In this document: in pieces, positions 1 to 5,585 of the stretch
Layout of the letters: every line of letters starts with the position of its first letter
Position numbering within the stretch: the first letter of the stretch is position 1
Source of the DNA: Sphingomonadales bacterium UBA658
Lineage (GTDB): Bacteria; Pseudomonadota; Alphaproteobacteria; Sphingomonadales; Sphingomonadaceae
Reading direction: 5' to 3'
NCBI GenBank assembly: GCA_002299195.1
Contig: DBOA01000002.1
Span: forward strand, 1-7,820
Length of the DNA: 7,820 nt
Made by a program: the position numbers and the translations under genes
The notes under the pieces: generated by a model
Database searches by the model: none
The model's input: only the letters and a program-made list of their open reading frames with translations
What the model was told of the DNA's origin: nothing

Positions 1-7
1 CGTTGTT

Positions 8-421
8 ATGCGTTTGTCGAATATGGCAGATTATGCAGTGGTGGTTATGAGCGCGGCTTCGCGCCATTGCGGCTCTGTGCGCGTATCTGCGACGGACCTT
101 GCGACCGAAACCGGCCTTGCGCTGCCCACGACTCAAAAGCTGGTGAGCATTTTGACCAAAGCGGGCCTATTGCGTTCGGCACGTGGAACTGGCGGTGGCA
201 TCACGCTTGCCCGTCCTGCTGCGGCCATCAACCTGGCGGATATTATTGAGGCCGTCGAAGGCCCAATTGCGATGACCGCCTGCTGCGATACGCATAAACA
301 CGCCTTGGGTCAGCATTGTGCGAAAGAAGGCAGCTGCCACGTCCAATCGCATTGGCCCGTCGTCAACAACGCTGTGCGCGGTGCGCTTGCGCAAATCAAT
401 TTGGCAGGACTGACGCGATGA
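8..421 (+). CDS. Rrf2-family Fe-S cluster-sensing transcriptional regulator of the SUF operon
   Basis: This 137-residue protein is a winged helix-turn-helix regulator of the Rrf2/IscR family, and it probably controls the suf genes that follow. The start reads MRLSNMADYAVVVM, typical of the family. The helix-turn-helix covers about residues 26-56 (ATDLATETGL, then PTTQKLVSILTKAGLL), and the wing is the Gly-rich stretch RGTGGGITLARP at 59-70. Residues 74-89 (INLADIIEAVEGPIAM) form the usual dimerisation segment. The putative cluster ligands are C92, C93, C104 and C110, with nearby His residues 96, 98, 103, 111 and 115. This spacing is not the C-X5-C-X5-C of E. coli IscR; it resembles the subgroup known as SUF system regulators. 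Its stop overlaps the sufB start (ATGA), so the two are probably translationally coupled. Only seven bases lie upstream, so its promoter and ribosome site are not visible. Family confidence is high; cluster type and DNA target are inference. Confidence 0.9.
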   Translation: MRLSNMADYAVVVMSAASRHCGSVRVSATDLATETGLALPTTQKLVSILTKAGLLRSARGTGGGITLARPAAAINLADIIEAVEGPIAMTACCDTHKHALGQHCAKEGSCHVQSHWPVVNNAVRGALAQINLAGLTR

Positions 422-1920
422 CCGACGATATTGAGATCAAAGACAAGGCTGCGTGGGACGCCGCCGAAAAGGTTGCTGATTACGAGCATGGCTGGTCGTC
501 GGACATCGAAACCGATTTCGCGCCAAAGGGCCTGAACGAAGATACCGTTCGCTTCATTTCGGCAAAAAAGAATGAGCCCGAATGGATGCTCGAATGGCGG
601 CTTAAGGCCTTTGCCATGTGGAAGACGATGGAAGCGCCAGATTGGGCCAAGCTCAATGTCCCGCCGATCGATTATCAGGACGCCTATTATTATGCCGCGC
701 CCAAGGCGAAGCCAAAGCTGAATTCACTGGACGAGGTCGATCCCGAAATCCTGCGTGTTTATGAAAAGCTAGGCATTCCAATTGCCGAACAGAAATTGCT
801 CGCCGGTGTCGAAGGCGGCGAAGACGGTGGCTTGCCCCAACGCCGGGTCGCGGTTGATGCCGTGTTTGACAGCGTGTCGGTCGCCACAACCTTCCGCGCC
901 GAATTGGATCGGGCTGGCGTTATCTTCCGCAGCATTTCGGAAGCGATTAAGGAATATCCTGATCTCGTCCGCAAATATCTCGGCAAGATTGTGCCGATGC
1001 ACGACAATTATTTTGCCACGCTCAATTGCGCGGTCTTTTCCGATGGGACGTTCGTCTACATCCCAGAAGGCGTGCGCTGCCCGATGGAGCTTTCCACCTA
1101 TTTCCGTATCAACGCGGAAAATACGGGGCAGTTCGAACGGACATTGATCGTCGCTGATAAGGGCAGCTATGTCAGCTATCTCGAAGGCTGCACCGCGCCG
1201 ATGCGCGACGAGAACCAGCTGCACGCCGCTGTGGTCGAACTGGTCGCGCTGGACGATGCCGAAATCAAATATTCGACCGTGCAAAACTGGTATCCCGGCG
1301 ACGCAGAAGGCAAAGGTGGCATCTACAATTTCGTGACCAAGCGCGCATTGTGCCAAGGACGGAACAGCAAGGTGAGCTGGACCCAGGTTGAAACCGGCAG
1401 CGCGGTGACATGGAAATATCCAAGCTGCGTATTGAACGGCGAAAACAGCGTCGGCGAATTTTACTCGGTCGCAGTGACCAACAATCACCAGCAGGCCGAT
1501 ACCGGCACCAAGATGATCCACAATGGCAAGGGTTCGCGTTCGACCATTGTCAGCAAGGGCATCAGCGCCGGACACAGCAACAACACCTATCGTGGGCTGG
1601 TGCGCGTTGCGCCCAATGCCGAGGGCGTGCGCAACTTCACCCAATGTGACTCGCTGTTGCTCGGGTCTTTGAGCGGCGCACACACCGTCCCCTATATCGA
1701 AGTTCGCAACCCAAGCGCGCAGATCGAGCATGAGGCGACGACGAGCAAGATTTCGGACGACCAGATGTTCTACGCAATGGCCCGCGGCCTGAACGCCGAA
1801 GAAGCGGTCACGCTGATCGTCAACGGCTTTGCCAAAGAAGTGCTGCAGCAACTGCCGATGGAATTCGCGGTTGAGGCGCAGAAGTTGTTGGGCATTAGCC
1901 TTGAGGGGAGCGTGGGGTGA
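418..1920 (+). CDS. sufB: Fe-S cluster assembly scaffold protein SufB
   Basis: SufB is the core scaffold subunit of the cytosolic SufBCD complex, on which sulfur and iron are assembled into a nascent cluster. The 500-residue length fits the family (E. coli about 495). The right-handed beta-helix core is highly conserved: YFRINAENTGQFERT (228-242), SYLEGCTAP (253-261), STVQNWYPGD (286-295), FVTKRALC (305-312), HQQADTGTKMIH (357-368), NFTQCDSLLLG (406-416), AHTVPYIEVRNPSAQIEHEATTS (421-443) and the end FAVEAQKLLGISLEGSVG. From memory of E. coli SufB, C258, C410 and E439 match its functional C254, C405 and E434. The ATG at 418 is chosen because AGGA at 406-409 sits eight bases before it and because it overlaps the regulator stop as ATGA. 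A longer reading from a TTG at 316 would add 34 residues with no SufB character. No intein or disruption is seen. Confidence 0.98.
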   Translation: MTDDIEIKDKAAWDAAEKVADYEHGWSSDIETDFAPKGLNEDTVRFISAKKNEPEWMLEWRLKAFAMWKTMEAPDWAKLNVPPIDYQDAYYYAAPKAKPKLNSLDEVDPEILRVYEKLGIPIAEQKLLAGVEGGEDGGLPQRRVAVDAVFDSVSVATTFRAELDRAGVIFRSISEAIKEYPDLVRKYLGKIVPMHDNYFATLNCAVFSDGTFVYIPEGVRCPMELSTYFRINAENTGQFERTLIVADKGSYVSYLEGCTAPMRDENQLHAAVVELVALDDAEIKYSTVQNWYPGDAEGKGGIYNFVTKRALCQGRNSKVSWTQVETGSAVTWKYPSCVLNGENSVGEFYSVAVTNNHQQADTGTKMIHNGKGSRSTIVSKGISAGHSNNTYRGLVRVAPNAEGVRNFTQCDSLLLGSLSGAHTVPYIEVRNPSAQIEHEATTSKISDDQMFYAMARGLNAEEAVTLIVNGFAKEVLQQLPMEFAVEAQKLLGISLEGSVG

Positions 1921-1972
1921 GGCATTGTCGCTTCTCCAACGCAAAACGATTTAACGGAAAAACAGACGTCAT

Positions 1973-2716
1973 ATGCTCCAAATAAATAACCTCCACGCCA
2001 ATGTTGGCGACAAGCCTATCCTTAAAGGCCTCACGCTCTCGCTGAACGCGGGCGAGATCCATGCGATCATGGGTCCGAATGGGGCTGGCAAATCGACGCT
2101 GGGCTATGTGCTTTCGGGACGCCCCGGTTATGAGGTGACGGAGGGTTCGGTGACCTTCAACGGGCAGGATTTGCTCGCCCTCGAACCACATGAGCGCGCC
2201 GCCGCCGGTCTGTTCTTGGGCTTTCAATATCCGGTCGAGATCCCCGGCGTATCGAACGTCCAGTTCCTGCGCGAGGCGCTCAATGCGCAGCGCAAATATC
2301 GCGGTGAAGCTCCGCTGACCGGTGGTGAATTCCTGAAGGTCGCACGCGAACAGGCAGGCGCGCTTGGCATGGATATGGACATGCTCAAGCGTCCGGTGAA
2401 TGTCGGCTTTTCCGGCGGCGAGAAGAAGCGCAACGAGATGGTGCAGATGGGCATCATCGACCCTGCGCTCGCGATCCTCGACGAAACCGACAGCGGCCTC
2501 GACATCGACGCGCTGCGCACAGTGGGTGATGGCATCAACCGCATCATGCGCAAGCCGGACAAGGCTGTGCTGCTGATCACCCATTATCAGCGGCTGCTCG
2601 ATTATGTGAAACCCGACTTTGTGCATGTCCTCGACGGTGGTCGCATCACGCGGACCGGCGGTGCAGAGCTCGCGCTTGAGCTGGAGCGTGACGGGTATAA
2701 GGAATTGGCGGCTTGA
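1973..2716 (+). CDS. sufC: Fe-S cluster assembly ATPase SufC
   Basis: SufC is the ABC-type ATPase that binds SufB and SufD and drives the conformational change needed for cluster assembly. It is soluble and does not act in transport. All nucleotide-binding motifs are present in this 247-residue protein: Walker A GPNGAGKST at 34-42, Q-loop Gln in GFQYP (Q85), signature FSGGEKKR at 146-153, Walker B LAILDETDSGLD at 166-177 with catalytic E171, and the switch His in LLITHYQRLLDYV (H204). The insert EKKRNEM after the signature is characteristic of SufC rather than of transporter ATPases. A 52-bp gap separates it from sufB, and only a weak purine-rich stretch (ACGGA, about 1954-1958) precedes the start at a long spacing of 14 bases. 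The 3' end abuts or overlaps sufD, suggesting coupled translation. Confidence 0.98.
   Translation: MLQINNLHANVGDKPILKGLTLSLNAGEIHAIMGPNGAGKSTLGYVLSGRPGYEVTEGSVTFNGQDLLALEPHERAAAGLFLGFQYPVEIPGVSNVQFLREALNAQRKYRGEAPLTGGEFLKVAREQAGALGMDMDMLKRPVNVGFSGGEKKRNEMVQMGIIDPALAILDETDSGLDIDALRTVGDGINRIMRKPDKAVLLITHYQRLLDYVKPDFVHVLDGGRITRTGGAELALELERDGYKELAA
2699..2703 (+). promoter_or_regulatory. Shine-Dalgarno-like site for sufD that leaves two possible starts
   Basis: AAGGA lies inside the last codons of sufC. It is nine bases before the TTG at 2713 and fifteen before the ATG at 2719. The spacing favours TTG, which would overlap the sufC stop as TTGA, while codon preference favours ATG. The two proteins differ by only two residues, so function is unaffected. 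Confidence 0.45.
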
Positions 2717-2718
2717 GC

Positions 2719-3441
2719 ATGTCCGCGCCCACCCGCCACAATGAAGCATGGCGCTACAGCGACATTGCCGCGGTCGAAGCGGCTTGGCCATTACCAGCGC
2801 CCGAAAGCATCATCGTGCCTGCGGGTGGAACCTTTGCGCGGACCATCATGCAGGACAGCGGCACTATCCATCAACTGGACATCGCGATTGGCAAAGGCGC
2901 CACCGCCGCTATCCATGTGCTGAATATCGGCGGTGATTACGGGCGGGTCGAACTTAACGTCACACTGCACGAAAAAGCTGATTTCAAACTTGGCGCGGTG
3001 CAAATTGGCGGCGGCACGCAAACACTTGAGGTCATTACCACTGTCACCCATGCAGAACCCGGCGCGACATCATCGCAGATCGTCCGCTCCGTCTTGGCGG
3101 GTACAGCGACCGGCACCTATCTCGGCAAAGTCGCCGTCGCCCGCGATGCCCAGCAAACCGACAGCGTGCAGTCCGTCAAAGCGATGCTGCTGGACCGCAG
3201 CGCGACCGCCAATGCCAAGCCGGAACTCGAAATTTACGCCGACGACGTCAAATGCGCGCATGGCTGCGCGATTGGCGAGTTGGACGCCATGGGCCTTTTC
3301 TATCTGCAAGCGCGCGGCATTACCCCTGCCGAAGCAAAGAAGCTGATGTTGCAGGCCTTTGTCGCGGGCGTGTTTGAAGGCGCGGCTGATGAAGATGCGC
3401 TAACCGAAGCGGCGCTGGCCAAATTGGGGGATTTGGTGTGA
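2719..3441 (+). CDS. sufD: Fe-S cluster assembly protein SufD, short form
   Basis: SufD is the partner of SufB in the SufBC2D scaffold. This copy is only 240 residues, whereas E. coli SufD is about 420. The N-terminal helical domain is almost absent: the protein begins MSAPTRHNEAWRYSDI, so the E-x-W-x-Y-S/T motif that normally follows a long N-terminal region lies at residues 9-14. It then goes into the beta-helix (about 30-170) and the conserved C-terminal block DDVKCAHGCAIGELD (175-189), where H181 matches, from memory, the functional H360 of E. coli SufD. The end (FYLQARGI, then AKKLMLQAFVAGVFE) is the standard helical tail. Reading frame and key residues are intact, so this looks like a lineage-specific short form and not a truncated pseudogene. 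The start is uncertain: ATG at 2719 lies two bases after the sufC stop, but TTG at 2713 has better spacing from AAGGA and would add Met-Ser. Confidence 0.94.
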   Translation: MSAPTRHNEAWRYSDIAAVEAAWPLPAPESIIVPAGGTFARTIMQDSGTIHQLDIAIGKGATAAIHVLNIGGDYGRVELNVTLHEKADFKLGAVQIGGGTQTLEVITTVTHAEPGATSSQIVRSVLAGTATGTYLGKVAVARDAQQTDSVQSVKAMLLDRSATANAKPELEIYADDVKCAHGCAIGELDAMGLFYLQARGITPAEAKKLMLQAFVAGVFEGAADEDALTEAALAKLGDLV

Positions 3442-3464
3442 GCGCACGGTTCCCTCTAAATCGT

Positions 3465-3555
3465 CGTCACCCTGAACTTGTTTCAGGGTCTATTTCGCCT
3501 CTCAGAGCGTCGGTCTCAGTTGCACGATGGATGCTGAAACAAGTTCAGCATGACG
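3465..3555. repeat. REPIN-like inverted pair of 26-bp palindromic repeats between sufD and sufS
   Basis: Two 26-bp units stand in opposite orientation, at 3465-3490 and 3530-3555, and match at 22 of 26 positions after reverse complementing. Each unit is itself a hairpin with an 8-bp stem and 5-base loop: stem arms 3469-3476 and 3482-3489, then 3531-3538 and 3544-3551. The four differences between units fall at two paired positions of the stem (ACCCTGAA versus ATGCTGAA and their partners), so pairing is kept in both. Both share the flank CGTC and the core TGAACTTGTTTCA. An inverted pair of REP-type units is the architecture known as a REPIN. It fills most of the 124-bp spacer and ends ten bases before the first sufS ATG. 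Possible roles are RNA stability, attenuation, or none beyond being a dispersed non-autonomous element. It lacks a T-run, so it is not a typical intrinsic terminator. Confidence 0.8.
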
Positions 3556-3565
3556 GTGTGTTGCG

Positions 3566-4768
3566 ATGCTGATGTCCGCTTCACCTATCCGCGACCAATT
3601 CCCCGGCCTTGCGAACAACTGGCATTATCTCGACACCGCCGCGACGGCGCAAAAACCGCAGGTCGTGCTTGACGCGATGATGCGGGCCGGTGGCGCCGAT
3701 TATGCCACCGTCCACCGCGGCGTCTATGCACGCTCGGCCAATATGACTGTCGCGTTTGAGGCGGCGCGTGAGCGCGTGGCTCGGTTCATCGGCGCAGCAT
3801 CACCGAACGAAGTCGTGTTCGTGCGCGGCGCGACCGAGGGCATCAATTTGGTCGCGCAAAGCTGGGGCCCCGCCAATCTGAACGCTGGCGACCGCATCAT
3901 GCTCAGCCGGTTGGAGCATCATAGCAATATCGTGCCGTGGCAGATGCTGGCGGAAAAGGTCGGCGCGCATATCGACGTCTGCCCGCTGACCGACGACGGC
4001 CTGATTGACCTCGACTGGTTGGAAGCGAACCTTACTGCACAGCATAAGCTCGTCGCGCTCGCGCATGTGTCCAATGTCCTTGGGTCGGTCCTTGGCGTAA
4101 AGCGTGCGGCCAAGGCTGCACATGCTGTTGGTGCCAAGCTCATGCTCGATGGCTGTCAGGCCGCACCGCGTATGCGGCTGAACATGGCCGAACTGGGCTG
4201 CGACTTTTACGTCATGTCCGGCCACAAATTATATGGCCCAACCGGCGTTGGCGTGTTGTGGGCAAAGGCGGAAACGCTGGATTCCATGCCGCCATGGCAA
4301 GGCGGCGGTGCGATGATTGATCGCGTGACCTTTGAAAAGACGACCTATGCCCCCGCGCCATCGCGTTTTGAGGCGGGTACCCCGATGATTATCGAGGTAA
4401 TCGGCCTGCACGCCGCGATCGACTTTATCGACAGCTTTGGTCCTGAAGCGATATTTGCGCATGAAAGCACGCTCGCCGCGCAAACGCGTGAGGCCTTGCA
4501 CGGCATCAATTCGGTCACCTTATACGGTCCGGAAAAGTCCGCTGGCATCGTGTCCTTCAGCATGGAGGGCATCCATCCGCACGACATCGGCACGATATTG
4601 GACGAAGAAAATGTCGCCATTCGTGCTGGCCATCACTGCGCACAGCCGCTGATGGATCATCTGGGCATCCCCGCCACCGCGCGGGCAAGCTTTGGTATTT
4701 ATAATGACGAAAATGATGTCGCAGCGCTGGTGCGCGGGCTGGAACGGGTGAAAAGGATTTTTGGATGA
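3566..4768 (+). CDS. sufS: Cysteine desulfurase SufS (class II, PLP-dependent)
   Basis: SufS converts L-cysteine to L-alanine and passes the sulfur as a persulfide toward SufB. The 400-residue protein is a fold-type I aminotransferase-class V enzyme. The PLP Schiff-base lysine is K221 in SGHKLYGPTGVG. The cofactor-binding D195 and Q198 lie in LMLDGCQAAP, the stacking His is in LEHHSNIVPW (about H119), and the catalytic cysteine is C358 in RAGHHCAQPLM, with substrate-binding R373 in ATARASFGIYN. The HHCA-x-PLM context and length mark class II (SufS-like) rather than IscS/NifS. A second in-frame ATG at 3572 is an equally plausible start, because neither has a good Shine-Dalgarno and the repeat ends just upstream. 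The stop overlaps the next gene as ATGA. Class II enzymes usually need SufE or SufU for full activity, and none is encoded in this window. Confidence 0.97.
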   Translation: MLMSASPIRDQFPGLANNWHYLDTAATAQKPQVVLDAMMRAGGADYATVHRGVYARSANMTVAFEAARERVARFIGAASPNEVVFVRGATEGINLVAQSWGPANLNAGDRIMLSRLEHHSNIVPWQMLAEKVGAHIDVCPLTDDGLIDLDWLEANLTAQHKLVALAHVSNVLGSVLGVKRAAKAAHAVGAKLMLDGCQAAPRMRLNMAELGCDFYVMSGHKLYGPTGVGVLWAKAETLDSMPPWQGGGAMIDRVTFEKTTYAPAPSRFEAGTPMIIEVIGLHAAIDFIDSFGPEAIFAHESTLAAQTREALHGINSVTLYGPEKSAGIVSFSMEGIHPHDIGTILDEENVAIRAGHHCAQPLMDHLGIPATARASFGIYNDENDVAALVRGLERVKRIFG

Positions 4769-5232
4769 ACGAGAACATCCGGATAGAAGAAGTTGATAGC
4801 GTCGAAAAGCCGCCCCGCGCGCGCGTGGAAAACGCTGTCGAAACACCAGGCGAGACATTGGCCCGCAAGAAGGATTATCTGGAGGGCTTTCTCGCGCAGA
4901 AACCTGCTGCGCCATCACCGGGCGAACCCGACGGCGATTTGTACGAAGCGGTCATTGCCGCGCTTAAGGAAATTTACGACCCGGAAATTCCGGTGAACAT
5001 TTATGACCTTGGCCTGATTTACAATGTCGAGATTAATGACGGCCATGCGCTTGTGTCGATGACACTGACGACCCCGCATTGCCCAGTGGCGGAATCGATG
5101 CCGGGTGAAGTTGAACTGCGCGTGGGCGCGGTACCAGGCATTGGTGATGCTGAAGTAAATTTGGTCTGGGAACCCGCATGGTCGCCAGCCAATATGACCG
5201 ATGAAGCCCGTCTGGAGCTTGGAATGTTATGA
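4765..5232 (+). CDS. sufT: SUF system MIP18/DUF59 family protein SufT
   Basis: This 155-residue protein has a MIP18 (DUF59) domain at about residues 58-155. The family is linked to Fe-S protein maturation and is regularly found inside suf operons; its exact chemistry is not settled. Diagnostic motifs are IYDPEIPVNIYDLGLIY (70-86) and LTTPHCPVAESMPGEVE (101-117), with the conserved, likely functional cysteine C106, followed by GAVPGIGDAEVNLVWEPAWSPANMTDEAR (121-149). Residues 1-57 are a charged, Pro/Ala-rich extension without clear fold, containing a possible short helix (TLARKKDYLEGFLAQ, 31-45). The start is well supported: AAAAGGA at 4751-4757 lies seven bases before the ATG, which overlaps the sufS stop. 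The 3' end likewise overlaps the sufA start, so sufS, sufT and sufA are probably translated as a coupled block. Confidence 0.93.
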   Translation: MNENIRIEEVDSVEKPPRARVENAVETPGETLARKKDYLEGFLAQKPAAPSPGEPDGDLYEAVIAALKEIYDPEIPVNIYDLGLIYNVEINDGHALVSMTLTTPHCPVAESMPGEVELRVGAVPGIGDAEVNLVWEPAWSPANMTDEARLELGML

Positions 5233-5585
5233 CCGATGTAAAGACCCGCGTTCGCCCCGCTGCAGTCATCCTGACGCCCGCGTCGGAAGCGCGGATTGCC
5301 GAGCTGATGTCCAAGGCACCCGAGGGCGCGATTGGCGTAAAGCTGTCCACGCCGCGTCGGGGCTGTTCGGGACTGGCTTACTCGGTCGACTATGTGTCCG
5401 AGGCCATCGCCTTCGATGAAAAAATCGAAACGCCGGGCGGCGTGCTCTATATCGATGGCGGCTCGGTGCTCTATCTCGTCGGCTCCATCATGGATTGGGT
5501 CGAAGATGAATTCGCCGCTGGCTTTGTTTTCAATAATCCCAACGCCACAGGCAGTTGCGGCTGCGGCGAAAGCTTTACGGTTTAA
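5229..5585 (+). CDS. sufA: A-type Fe-S cluster carrier protein SufA (IscA/ErpA-like)
   Basis: This 118-residue A-type carrier would accept a cluster from SufBCD and hand it to apoproteins. The three invariant cysteines are present: C46 in RRGCSGLAY, and C110 and C112 in the C-terminal GSCGCGESF. Other family hallmarks are the opening ILTPASEARIAELM (14-27), SVDYV (52-56) and GFVFNNPNATGSCGCG (98-113). The N-terminal dozen residues are variable, as usual. The ATG overlaps the sufT stop as ATGA, and TTGGA at 5219-5223 gives a short ribosome-site spacing of five bases. It is the last gene of the operon and meets the minus-strand protease gene end to end. The symbol sufA is preferred to iscA or erpA because of the operon context; sequence alone does not separate them reliably. 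Confidence 0.96.
   Translation: MTDVKTRVRPAAVILTPASEARIAELMSKAPEGAIGVKLSTPRRGCSGLAYSVDYVSEAIAFDEKIETPGGVLYIDGGSVLYLVGSIMDWVEDEFAAGFVFNNPNATGSCGCGESFTV
5582..5585. other. Shared stop-codon palindrome of two convergent genes
   Basis: The palindrome TTAA contains both stop codons: TAA at 5583-5585 ends sufA on the plus strand, and TAA read from 5584 to 5582 ends the protease gene on the minus strand. The genes therefore overlap end to end with no spacer, and I see no hairpin plus T-run near the junction on either strand. Transcripts from each side must extend into the other gene unless Rho-dependent termination acts. Confidence 0.9.

Noticed and set aside
316..417. Longer sufB reading from a TTG start
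   Set aside because: It would overlap the regulator for about 100 bases and add an Arg/Cys-rich stretch unlike any SufB N-terminus. The ATG at 418 has a ribosome site and a typical ATGA junction.
769..1944. A 391-residue open frame on the minus strand, opposite sufB
   Set aside because: It lies entirely antisense to a highly conserved gene, has no recognisable domain, and such open frames are a by-product of the codon usage of GC-rich genes.
1921..1972. Internal promoter before sufC
   Set aside because: TTGTCG at 1925 and GATTTA at 1948 are spaced 17 bases apart but match consensus only weakly. I would not annotate a promoter on this basis.
1895..2791. A 298-residue open frame on the minus strand, opposite sufC
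   Set aside because: Same reason: it mirrors sufC codon by codon, and its protein shows no family motif.
3465..3500. Rho-independent terminator after sufD
   Set aside because: The hairpin at 3469-3489 is followed by a mixed sequence rather than a T-run, and the same unit recurs inverted, which points to a repeat element.
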